From an uncultured beta proteobacterium (GTDB taxonomy: Bacteria > Pseudomonadota > Gammaproteobacteria > Burkholderiales > Rhodocyclaceae), in assembly GCA_903917505.1 (NCBI GenBank), contig CAIXAY010000494.1, positions 1 through 6,426 on the forward strand: a stretch of 6,426 nt of DNA. Reading direction: 5' to 3'. The position numbers and the translations under genes were made by a program. Shown here piece by piece: positions 1 to 5,902 of this stretch (position 1 is the first letter of the stretch; each line of letters starts with the position of its first letter). A model generated the notes under the pieces. It searched no databases, was not told where the DNA came from, and saw nothing but the letters and a program-made list of their open reading frames with translations.

Positions 1-72
1 AGGATTCGAACCTTCGAAGGCAGAGCCGTCAGATTTACAGTCTGATCCCGTTGACCGCTTGGGTACCCCTCC
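1..72 (-). tRNA. tRNA-Tyr (anticodon GTA), 3' end cut off by the window edge
   Basis: Read on the minus strand, the 5' end is at base 72 (GGAGGGGTACCC...). The anticodon GTA lies at bases 38-36 within the loop CTGTAAA, which reads tyrosine codons. The long variable arm typical of class II bacterial tRNA-Tyr follows, then the T arm with GGTTCGAATCC. About 72 of the usual ~85 nucleotides are present; the 3' acceptor strand and CCA end lie outside the window. In many betaproteobacteria tRNA-Tyr opens a tRNA-Gly/tRNA-Thr/tuf cluster. That is a possible context to the left, but it cannot be seen here. Confidence 0.97.
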
Positions 73-87
73 AACTCGGAACCGGAA

Positions 88-116
88 ATTTTGCCGTTCC
101 AGACAAGAATTGTCAA
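88..116 (-). promoter_or_regulatory. Sigma70-type promoter of tRNA-Tyr
   Basis: On the minus strand there is a perfect -35 box TTGACA (bases 116-111). A 17-bp spacer separates it from a -10 box CAAAAT (93-88, 4 of 6 matches). This would place the transcript start near base 81, just ahead of the tRNA 5' end at 72, followed by a GC-rich stretch (CCGGTTCCG) as expected for a stable-RNA promoter. A second possible upstream start is an extended -10, TGCTATAGT, at bases 148-140. Confidence 0.7.
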
Positions 117-211
117 ACACTTCTTTCGAGTTGCGCAACACTATAGCAGAAAGCGTGCCGATAAGCATCATTTCTTACGCCTTTGCGCGAGTCCGGGGCG
201 CGGTCGCAGGA

Positions 212-236
212 TACAATGCAACACTACGCTCTGGAG
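212..236 (+). promoter_or_regulatory. Probable -10 box and ribosome binding site of the methyltransferase gene
   Basis: TACAAT at 212-217 matches the -10 consensus in 5 of 6 positions; no convincing -35 lies 16-18 bp upstream. GGAG at 233-236 sits 7 nt before the TTG at 244. This is the best Shine-Dalgarno match upstream of the methyltransferase and decides the start. The predicted leader would be about 20 nt. Confidence 0.45.
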
Positions 237-243
237 CAAAGTC

Positions 244-1065
244 TTGCCCATTCCCCCCAGCGAACCGCCCGCCGACGAACAAGCGACTATCGACGGCGAG
301 CCGCCACCCGCCCCGGAAACCCGCCCGCACCTGCGCCAGCTGGCCCTGCAATGCGCGGCGCTGGTTCTTGTGCTGTCACTGGCCTGGCCTTACTTCGGCC
401 TGCGCAATGAAGCCCTGCCCTGGCCGGCAACGGCGTTTGCCATCGGCGCCATCGCCCTGCTGATCGCCAGTCTCACGCACCAGCCCTGGTGGTGGCGGGT
501 GATCCACGCGCTGTTTGCCCCGCTGGCCTGTGCAGTCGCCGCCCTGTCGCTCGATCCCGGCTGGTTCCTGCTGGCCTTCGTTCTGCTCTGGGTCGTTTAT
601 CGCGGCGCGCTCGGCGGCCAGGTGCCGCTCTATCTGACCAACCGCGAGACGGCCAAGGCCCTCGCCGAAATCACGGTGGATCTTCCCGCCATGCGTTTTG
701 CCGATCTCGGCGCCGGGCTCGGCAGCGTCCTCTGCCCGCTGGCCAGGATGCTGCCGCAGGCGCAGTTCTTCGGCATCGAGAATGCGCCGGCCAGCTGGCT
801 GATCGGCTACCTGCGCACCCGGCCGCTGGCCAATTGCCGCTGGCTTTGGGGCGACCTGTGGCAGGCGCCGCTCGCGGATTACGAGGTGGTCTATGCCTTT
901 CTCTCGCCGGCGGCGATGCCCGTGCTGTGGGCCAAGGTCGAACGCGAAATGCCGGCCGGAAGCCTGTTCATCAGCAACAGTTTTGCCGTTCCCGGCGCGG
1001 CGGCCAGCGAAATCGTCGCGGTCGGCGACGCGCGGCAGACACAGCTCTACTGTTATCGCCGCTGA
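244..1065 (+). CDS. Membrane-anchored class I SAM-dependent methyltransferase
   Basis: Predicted protein of 273 residues starting at TTG 244, chosen because GGAG lies 7 nt upstream; the open frame runs back to a TTG at 91, but that stretch has no membrane or domain character. After a Pro/Glu-rich N-terminus come three or four hydrophobic segments (about residues 33-50, 62-78, 86-101 and 107-119). A cytoplasmic Rossmann-fold methyltransferase domain follows, with motif I FADLGAGLGS (152-161), an acidic residue after the second strand (GIEN, 177-180) and GDLW (203-206). The layout of transmembrane segments, then a VPLYLTN motif (127-133), then motif I resembles the FAM173/ATPSCKMT lysine methyltransferase family. 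That assignment is an inference from memory, so the substrate is unknown. It is divergent from tRNA-Tyr and convergent with the response regulator gene. Confidence 0.85.
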   Translation: MPIPPSEPPADEQATIDGEPPPAPETRPHLRQLALQCAALVLVLSLAWPYFGLRNEALPWPATAFAIGAIALLIASLTHQPWWWRVIHALFAPLACAVAALSLDPGWFLLAFVLLWVVYRGALGGQVPLYLTNRETAKALAEITVDLPAMRFADLGAGLGSVLCPLARMLPQAQFFGIENAPASWLIGYLRTRPLANCRWLWGDLWQAPLADYEVVYAFLSPAAMPVLWAKVEREMPAGSLFISNSFAVPGAAASEIVAVGDARQTQLYCYRR

Positions 1066-1071
1066 GCGCTC

Positions 1072-1088
1072 CGGCGACTGAATCGCCG
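1072..1088. terminator. Short hairpin between convergent genes, possible bidirectional terminator
   Basis: CGGCGA (1072-1077), loop CTGAA, TCGCCG (1083-1088) form a perfect 6-bp GC-rich stem in the 24-bp gap between the methyltransferase stop (1065) and the response regulator stop (1090). No U-tract follows on either strand, so intrinsic termination would be weak. Confidence 0.3.
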
Positions 1089-1089
1089 C

Positions 1090-1737
1090 TTACAGCCTGA
1101 TGCCGCGCCTGGCGATGACGACCATCGCCTGGGTTCGGCTGGCGACACCGAGCGCCTTGAAGATCGCCGTCAGGTGCACCTTGACCGTGCCCTCGGACAG
1201 GTCGAGCAGCCCCGCAATATCCCGGTTTGTCTTGCCGCGCGCCATCAAACCGAGGACCTCGGCCTGGCGTTCGGTCAATCCGAAATCCGAGGGCTCGGCG
1301 TACTTGCCCATCGGCGGGCGCGGCGCCTGCGCGACCGAAGTCGCCGGCAGAACGCCAGTCGAAAACGCCTTGCCGGCCAGGGTTTCGCGCAGCGCCGTGA
1401 GCAGGCGCTCGCTCGAGTAGGACTTGGAAACGAAACCGGCGGCGCCGCCGCTCATCGCCTTCTTCACCGTGTGCGCATCGTCATAAGCCGACAAGATAAC
1501 GACCGGCATTGCCGGATAGCGCCGGCGCAGCGTGCGCAGAAAGGAAAGCCCGTCAATTCCAGGCAGGGCCAGATCGAGCAGCATCAAGTTGAATACCAGG
1601 CCCTGTTTGAGCAAAGCGGTCGCGCCGGCACTATCGGCCGCTTCATAGACCGTAACCCCCGGTTCAAGCTGACGCAGGGTTTGAACCAGCCCTTCCCTGA
1701 CCAGCTCGTGATCTTCGACAACAAGCAATGTGACCAT
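1090..1737 (-). CDS. NarL/LuxR-family response regulator (receiver plus helix-turn-helix)
   Basis: A 215-residue two-component response regulator that should bind DNA when phosphorylated. The receiver (about 1-120) shows the acidic pair E8-D9, the phosphoacceptor D55 in LMLLDLALPG, S83 at the switch position and K105 in FVSKSY. The C-terminal LuxR-type helix-turn-helix (about 152-212) has the typical LTERQAEVLGLMARGKTN and GTVKVHLTAIF blocks. The open frame extends 40 codons upstream to 1857, but the domain begins exactly at ATG 1737 (MVTLLVVEDH). GGGTAGG (1753-1747) sits 9 nt before this ATG as a moderate ribosome binding site, so I use it. The gene ends 24 bp from the convergent methyltransferase. 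The probable partner is the receiver-less kinase at 3284-5431, in the same orientation but not contiguous; this is inference. Confidence 0.93.
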   Translation of the reverse strand: MVTLLVVEDHELVREGLVQTLRQLEPGVTVYEAADSAGATALLKQGLVFNLMLLDLALPGIDGLSFLRTLRRRYPAMPVVILSAYDDAHTVKKAMSGGAAGFVSKSYSSERLLTALRETLAGKAFSTGVLPATSVAQAPRPPMGKYAEPSDFGLTERQAEVLGLMARGKTNRDIAGLLDLSEGTVKVHLTAIFKALGVASRTQAMVVIARRGIRL

Positions 1738-1869
1738 GGCGATGAGCCTACCCGGAATATGACGAACCGTTATCTTAGCACCGGCTTCGCGCCTGGTTCG
1801 CCGCGCCGCGAAGTTTTGTGCCAGGCGACCCGCCGGCCGGTCAAGGCCAAGCGGCATCCACCCGGCTTC

Positions 1870-1916
1870 AGCATACTCCTATGTCATAAAATATGCTACT
1901 GTCATTTTAACGTCAG
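1870..1916 (-). promoter_or_regulatory. AT-rich regulatory region upstream of the response regulator, with two dyads
   Basis: This AT-rich patch stands out in GC-rich surroundings, between the lipoprotein stop and the response regulator start. It contains the inverted repeat AGCATA (1870-1875) / TATGCT (1892-1897), whose half-site centres are 22 bp apart, about two helical turns. It also holds an imperfect 18-bp palindrome at 1899-1916 (CTGTCATTTTAACGTCAG, 6 of 9 pairs matching). TACTCCT at 1874-1880 fits the NarL-type heptamer TACYYMT. A weak minus-strand promoter can be drawn as TTAAAA, 16 bp, TATGAC. The rest of the 183-bp gap (1738-1869) shows no feature I can support apart from the ribosome binding site. 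Confidence 0.35.
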
Positions 1917-1920
1917 GTCC

Positions 1921-2412
1921 CTAGCACCGTGCCAGCCAGCTCGCGTCCATGTCGATCGCTTCACCCTTCTTCAATTGCCGATCGAGAAACTGGCCGCGGA
2001 ACAGCCACGCCGCCGTGCCGTGCTGATACGACCACGGCGTTTCCCAATCCTCGACCGTCATGCGGATGCGCGTAACGCTGACCGCGCGCACATCGGCATC
2101 GCTTTCGACGCAAGGGATCGCTGCGGCGATCCGCACCCAGTCCTGATGCGTATAGCTTGATTGCGGCTTGCCCAGATCCGGGCAGCGGCCGGCGACCCGG
2201 CTTTCCTGCGTCATTGCTGCAATCGAACCGCGCAGCCAATAAGTCGGCGACTTCAGAATCAGGCCGACGCCCCCTTCGCGAAAGATGACACAATCCCCCA
2301 GATTCAGCGATGACGCCGGCGTCGACCCGGGGTCCGCCGCCACGCCACACGCCGCCAGCAGCACAACTGCCGCCGCGTATCGCCTGATAGTCGTCCGCTG
2401 CAGTGAGATCAC
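1921..2412 (-). CDS. Small lipoprotein of unknown function with four conserved-looking cysteines
   Basis: A 163-residue protein when started at GTG 2412. This start gives a textbook lipoprotein signal peptide: a short N-region with two arginines (R11-R12 in TIRRYAA), a hydrophobic core and the lipobox LAAC with the lipidated Cys at 22. The longer open frame back to 2631 runs antisense into the spermidine-synthase-like gene and is not credible. The mature part has no domain I recognise. It contains four more cysteines (41 in GDCVIF, 77 in AGRCPDL, 101 in AIPCVES and 163 as the last residue), compatible with two disulfides in the periplasm, and is rich in Trp and Arg. Absence of Asp at position +2 (Gly instead) favours outer-membrane sorting under the E. 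coli rule. No strong ribosome binding site precedes the GTG, which lowers confidence in the exact start. Confidence 0.75.
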   Translation of the reverse strand: MISLQRTTIRRYAAAVVLLAACGVAADPGSTPASSLNLGDCVIFREGGVGLILKSPTYWLRGSIAAMTQESRVAGRCPDLGKPQSSYTHQDWVRIAAAIPCVESDADVRAVSVTRIRMTVEDWETPWSYQHGTAAWLFRGQFLDRQLKKGEAIDMDASWLARC

Positions 2413-2427
2413 GCCGAAAACGAGTTT

Positions 2428-2435
2428 CTTATAAT
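2428..2435. promoter_or_regulatory. Overlapping divergent -10 elements
   Basis: The sequence CTTATAAT carries a perfect TATAAT on the plus strand (2430-2435), facing the spermidine-synthase-like gene. Overlapping it on the minus strand is TATAAG (2433-2428), facing the lipoprotein gene. Neither has a good -35 at 16-18 bp. A second plus-strand candidate, GATAAT at 2491-2496, would start transcription about at the ATG at 2503. The 90-bp gap 2413-2502 is therefore best read as a shared divergent promoter region. Confidence 0.4.
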
Positions 2436-2502
2436 GGTCCAAGCAAGTTTCAGTATAGCGCGTTAAGAGACCGGCCGCGGCGCTTCGGGGGATAATGCGC
2501 GG

Positions 2503-3279
2503 ATGACCGCTGCGCGCGAGAAAATTTCCCCGATGGACTATCCGATTCTGCATGAAGAGAATGGCGAACTGTCGCTGCATTTTGGCTTCCCGACGATCCA
2601 GAGCCGCATGCTCAAGGCCGATCCGGAACATCTGCTGCTCGACTACACGCGCACGATGATGGGCTTCCTGCTCTTTGCGCCGCGGCCCGCGCGTATCGCG
2701 ATGATCGGCCTGGGCGGCGGGTCGCTGGCCAAGTACTGCCGCCGCCGCTTGCCCGACGCCGATTTCACGGCGGTCGAATTGTCGCCCGAGGTAATCGCGC
2801 TACGCCAGGAATTCGCCGTTCCCGAGGACGACGCGCGTTTTCGCATCGTCTGCGCCGACGGTGCCGACTTCGTTCGCGCCGCCGGGCCGTCGTTCGATGT
2901 CCTGCTGGTCGACGGCTTCGACAGCGGCGGCCAGCCGCCCCGGCTATGCAGCGCCGCGTTTTACGATGACTGCCGCGCCGCCCTTGCGCCGGGCGGAATA
3001 CTCGTCGTCAATCTGTGCGCCGACGATAGCGGCTGCGGCCGCTATATCGGCAGAATCAGCGATTCGTTCGACGAAAGAGTCATCGTCGTGGAAGCCGACG
3101 AAGGCGAGAACAAGATTGTCTTTGCCTGCCGCGACGGCGATTTTCCGCCGACGCTCAAGGACCTGACCGGGCGCCTGATGGCGCTCGAAGCGAACCACCC
3201 GGTCGATCTGGCGACGACGGCGCAAAAGGTTCTTCGCCGCGAGCAGGCCGCCGGCAAGCGGCGGAGAAAACGCCGCTAG
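2503..3279 (+). CDS. Spermidine-synthase-like protein (SpeE/PMT fold), orphan
   Basis: A 258-residue protein with the Rossmann fold of the polyamine synthase family. It has the nucleotide-binding loop IGLGGGS (68-74), the acidic end of the next strand AVELSP (90-95, Glu92), CADGADF (117-123) and LLVDGFDS (134-141), which keeps the two aspartates (D137, D140) found where spermidine synthases have D-S-[ST]-D. It lacks the N-terminal Tyr-His-Glu gate motif of true SpeE, having LDYTRTMMGF instead, and no speD is nearby. Aminopropyl transfer is therefore uncertain and another SAM or decarboxylated-SAM dependent reaction is possible. The C-terminus is strongly basic (KRRRKRR). Start ATG 2503 has GGGGGA (2487-2492) 10 nt upstream; ATG 2533 (residue 11) is an alternative. 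No signal peptide, so cytoplasmic. Confidence 0.85.
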   Translation: MTAAREKISPMDYPILHEENGELSLHFGFPTIQSRMLKADPEHLLLDYTRTMMGFLLFAPRPARIAMIGLGGGSLAKYCRRRLPDADFTAVELSPEVIALRQEFAVPEDDARFRIVCADGADFVRAAGPSFDVLLVDGFDSGGQPPRLCSAAFYDDCRAALAPGGILVVNLCADDSGCGRYIGRISDSFDERVIVVEADEGENKIVFACRDGDFPPTLKDLTGRLMALEANHPVDLATTAQKVLRREQAAGKRRRKRR

Positions 3280-3377
3280 CCGCTCAGTGTGCCGTGGCGG
3301 CGTCCGCGTCCCTGGACAGGGGGGCGGACGCGCTTGCCTCGCGGGTCCCGGCCGCCGCGTCCGCGCCGGCTAGCGGC
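3272..3377. repeat. 11-bp inverted repeat flanking the converging gene ends
   Basis: GCCGCTAGCCG at 3272-3282 spans the stop codon of the spermidine-synthase-like gene. It is perfectly complementary in inverted orientation to CGGCTAGCGGC at 3367-3377 inside the kinase gene, about 84 bp away. Each arm holds the tetramer CTAG, which is rare in many bacterial genomes. The arms enclose the hairpin at 3300-3331. Confidence 0.5.
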
Positions 3378-5431
3378 AGGCTGATTTCAAATACCGAGCC
3401 CTGGCCGAAACGCGAACGGTAGCTCAGCTTGCCGTCGAACAACTGCGCCATGCGCCTGGCGATCGCCAGCCCCAGCCCGAGGCCCTTGGCGCGGTCGCGC
3501 ATCCGGTTGCCGATCTGAAAGAACTCGTCGAAGATCTGTTCGCCATACTGCGGCTCGATCCCGATGCCGGTATCCCACACCTGGATGAGCACGCTGTTGT
3601 GGCGTTTGCGCGCGGCCACCAGCACGCCGCCGCGCTCGGTGTATTTGAGCGCATTGCCGATCAGGTTGCGCAGCACGCTGAGGATCAAGCCGGGATCGGC
3701 GAGGACGACCATGTCCTTGAACGGGTAAAACAATTTGAAACGCAGTTTCTTCTGCAGCGCCAGCGTCGAAAACTCGGCATCGACGGCCTTGAACAATTCC
3801 TCGACCGGCAGCTCTTTCATCTGCGGCCTGACCTGGCCGGCATCGAGTTTCGAGATATCGAGCAGCGAGTACAACAGCTCACCGAGCAAATGCACGGAGC
3901 GCGAGAGGTAGTTGGAGATGACTTTCTGCTCTTCGCTCAGTTCCGTCCGACTCAAGGCGTCGCGAAACAGGTTGATGGCCTGGATCGGTTGCCGCAGGTC
4001 GTGGCTCGCCGCGGCGAGAAAACGCGACTTGGCGATGTTCGCGCTCTCGGCCTGCAGCTTGGCCAACAGCAATTCCTCTTCGGCGCGCTTGCGCAGACTG
4101 ATATCGGTCTGGGCGACGATGCAGCCGAGCATCTTGCCGTCGGCGCCGGTCTCGATTTGAACTTCGCCGAGGACATGTGTCCAGCGCCCGTCGGGATGCA
4201 CGTAACGATATTCGCAGACGTAAGGCTCGCCTTGGCTGTTTCGCCACAGCTCGCGAATTCTTGGCAGGTCTTCCGGATGGACGAAATCGGACCAGGATCT
4301 GCCCAGCAACTCGCTGCGGCTGCGGCCGGTGAGCTGCAAATGCCTGTCGTTGACATAGGTGTAGCAGCCGCTGCCGTCGAAATGGCATATGCCAACGGGG
4401 ACCATCTGCGCCAGTTTGCGGTACTGCGCTTCGCTTTGCGCCAGGTCTTCGAGGATTTCCGCCTCGCGCACGCGCATGCGCCGCAGGCGAATCAACAGGG
4501 CGCCGACGAAGGCGAACAGCAGCAGGGTTGAAAGCGTCACGACCAGCGTTTGCGTGCGCCAATCCACCAGAACCTCGTTGCGCGCGAGACCGACGGCGAA
4601 GTAGAAGGGATAGTTCTGCATCACCTGAATGCCGACAATGCGCATGACATTGTCGGGCGCAGCCGCATAGTGAAGCGTCACTGCCTTGCCGCCGCCGGCG
4701 AGGCCCAGGACGACCGGATGGTCCTCGGCCAGCGGCTGATTAACGCCGTCCGGCATGGCCGGCCAGTGCACCAGCTGCGCGTGCGTGTCGCTGCGCCGCA
4801 ATGCAACCAGGCCGTGCGCGCCGACGTCGAGCGCCTGGAAACGCTTCTGGTAGTAATCGAGTTCGATCATGCCATGAACGATGCCCATGAACCGGCCGCG
4901 CTCGTCGCGCAAGCCCCGAACGATGACCAGGACCGGCCGGCCGAGGCTGCGCCCGGTGACGACGTCGGAAAATACCAGGCCGGCGCCGGGATTGTCGCGC
5001 AACAGGCGGAAATACGGCCGGTCGGCGATGTTGACCCGCGCCGTGTGGGCATTGTCCGAGGCATACAAGGTATCGCCGTTGGCATCGTGCACGCGGTAGC
5101 CGGCCATTTCTTCCATGTTGAACAGGCGGCTGTCGAGATCGGCATTGATCGTGCGCTGGTAACGCGCGACGGCGTTCTGGTTGAGCGCCGCCGCGGGAAT
5201 CACCAGCGCCAGCGCCTGCAAATCCGCGTCGGTGCGGCGCAGCGTGGCGTCGAAGCGCGTTTCGAAAACCGCCGCGAGGTTGCGCGTGCTGATTTCGGCC
5301 AACTTGATTTGATGCCGGTAGCTCAGGTAGATCTGGTAGCCGACGAGCAGCAGCAGGGCCAGCAGCGCGGCGGCGAGCAGGCCGCCAGGCAGCTTGCCGC
5401 GCACTGCACCGGTCGACAAGCCGCTGTTCAT
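3284..5431 (-). CDS. Membrane sensor histidine kinase: Cache domain, PAS domain, HisKA, HATPase
   Basis: A 715-residue sensor kinase. Order: transmembrane helix 1 (about 15-36); a periplasmic double-Cache-like domain (about 37-290) with ADRPYFRLL (136-144) and GIVHGMIELDYY (183-194), as seen in dCache sensors; transmembrane helix 2 (about 294-315); a PAS domain (about 331-452) with HPEDLPRI and HPDGRW; HisKA with phospho-acceptor H477 in SHDLRQPIQAINLF; and HATPase_c with the N box (N589, N593), G1 DTGIGI (620-625), F box FDEFFQ and G2 GLGLGLAIA (650-658). There is no HAMP domain and no receiver. After 690 comes an Ala-rich, low-complexity tail. The ATG overlaps the stop of the upstream thioredoxin-like gene (ATGA, 5428-5431), with GGGGAT at 5445-5440 as ribosome binding site, so the two are probably translationally coupled. 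The ligand is unknown. Confidence 0.95.
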   Translation of the reverse strand: MNSGLSTGAVRGKLPGGLLAAALLALLLLVGYQIYLSYRHQIKLAEISTRNLAAVFETRFDATLRRTDADLQALALVIPAAALNQNAVARYQRTINADLDSRLFNMEEMAGYRVHDANGDTLYASDNAHTARVNIADRPYFRLLRDNPGAGLVFSDVVTGRSLGRPVLVIVRGLRDERGRFMGIVHGMIELDYYQKRFQALDVGAHGLVALRRSDTHAQLVHWPAMPDGVNQPLAEDHPVVLGLAGGGKAVTLHYAAAPDNVMRIVGIQVMQNYPFYFAVGLARNEVLVDWRTQTLVVTLSTLLLFAFVGALLIRLRRMRVREAEILEDLAQSEAQYRKLAQMVPVGICHFDGSGCYTYVNDRHLQLTGRSRSELLGRSWSDFVHPEDLPRIRELWRNSQGEPYVCEYRYVHPDGRWTHVLGEVQIETGADGKMLGCIVAQTDISLRKRAEEELLLAKLQAESANIAKSRFLAAASHDLRQPIQAINLFRDALSRTELSEEQKVISNYLSRSVHLLGELLYSLLDISKLDAGQVRPQMKELPVEELFKAVDAEFSTLALQKKLRFKLFYPFKDMVVLADPGLILSVLRNLIGNALKYTERGGVLVAARKRHNSVLIQVWDTGIGIEPQYGEQIFDEFFQIGNRMRDRAKGLGLGLAIARRMAQLFDGKLSYRSRFGQGSVFEISLPLAGADAAAGTREASASAPLSRDADAATAH
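3300..3331. terminator. Strong nested hairpin at the convergent gene junction
   Basis: GCGTCCGC (3300-3307) pairs with GCGGACGC (3324-3331) in a perfect 8-bp stem. Inside it CCCT (3310-3313) can pair with AGGG (3318-3321) around a GGAC loop. It lies 20 nt after the stop of the plus-strand spermidine-synthase-like gene but within the last codons of the minus-strand kinase gene. There is no U-tract, so it may be an attenuating or transcript-stabilising structure rather than a classical intrinsic terminator. Confidence 0.35.
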
Positions 5432-5865
5432 GCGACCAGATCCCCGAGCCGGGAGATGTCCGGATCCTGTTGCCAGGCCTGCCGCTCGGGACTCGACAGC
5501 GCGAAGTCCCGGCGCTCTAGCGGACTCTGCCCGCGCAGGCTCGTTATCATCCGGCGCAAGTGGCCGAGCTGCGGCGGCATGGTTCCGAAGAAAAGCACGG
5601 CGATACTACCCTTCTGCCGTCCGGTATCGCGGCTTTGGATGAACAGGGTCGGAAAGTTTTCGATATCCAGCTCACCGAGATCGTCGGCCCGTTCCTCGAT
5701 GTCCAGCCAGCGAAACCGGATTTCGGGAAACTCGGCCGCGAGTTCGTCGAAGCCCGACCGGTACTCGCGGCAGGTCGTGCACCATTCGGCACAAAGACAG
5801 ACCACCAGAAGCTCTTTGGAGGCCTGATTCGCGCTGGCCGCACTGGCCTGCCGGGGCAAGGACAT
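5428..5865 (-). CDS. Cytoplasmic thioredoxin-like protein coupled to the kinase gene
   Basis: A 145-residue thioredoxin-fold protein. The active-site motif is WCTTC (W28, C29, C32) after the strand LLVVCLCAE, and the cis-proline loop is NFPTLFI (P72). Two further cysteines (C23, C25) precede the active site. There is no signal peptide or lipobox, so it should act in the cytoplasm, unlike DsbE/TlpA-type proteins. The CTTC dipeptide differs from the CGPC of classical thioredoxin, so its redox potential and partners probably differ. A charged C-terminal tail (about 111-145) follows the fold. Start ATG 5865 is the natural N-terminus, but no clear ribosome binding site precedes it. It shares a 4-bp overlap with the kinase gene and is probably the first gene of that two-gene operon. 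A role in redox input to the kinase is inference only. Confidence 0.9.
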   Translation of the reverse strand: MSLPRQASAASANQASKELLVVCLCAEWCTTCREYRSGFDELAAEFPEIRFRWLDIEERADDLGELDIENFPTLFIQSRDTGRQKGSIAVLFFGTMPPQLGHLRRMITSLRGQSPLERRDFALSSPERQAWQQDPDISRLGDLVA

Positions 5866-5896
5866 GATTGATCGCTATTGAGTCTGGGCAAGGCTC

Positions 5897-5902
5897 ATAG
5901 TA
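5897..5902 (-). promoter_or_regulatory. Possible -10 box for the thioredoxin-kinase operon
   Basis: TACTAT on the minus strand (5902-5897; 4 of 6 consensus matches) lies 31 bp upstream of the ATG at 5865 and would give a leader of about 25 nt. No good -35 is visible. The rest of the 154-bp gap 5866-6019 shows only a weak hairpin (5928-5943) and no gene I can support. Confidence 0.25.

Noticed and set aside
91..243. N-terminal extension of the methyltransferase to TTG 91
   Set aside because: It overlaps the tRNA promoter and the gene's own -10 box, lacks a ribosome binding site, and adds no domain or signal peptide.
489..1100. 203-residue plus-strand open frame inside the methyltransferase gene
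   Set aside because: Out of frame with motif I of the methyltransferase; Arg/Ala/Gly-rich shadow.
1738..1857. 40-residue N-terminal extension of the response regulator
   Set aside because: The receiver begins at ATG 1737 as in the family; the extension has no structure and 1737 has a better ribosome binding site.
1174..2160. 328-residue plus-strand open frame opposite the response regulator
   Set aside because: Antisense shadow of a well-supported regulator gene; rich in Arg, Gln and His with no domain, typical of GC-rich antisense frames.
3599..4531. 310-residue plus-strand open frame opposite the kinase
   Set aside because: Antisense to the PAS, HisKA and HATPase coding sequence, which has clear motifs; no recognisable fold and no ribosome binding site.
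4550..5827. 425-residue plus-strand open frame opposite the kinase and thioredoxin-like genes
   Set aside because: It runs across the antisense of two confirmed genes and changes composition at their junction, so it is a codon-bias artefact.
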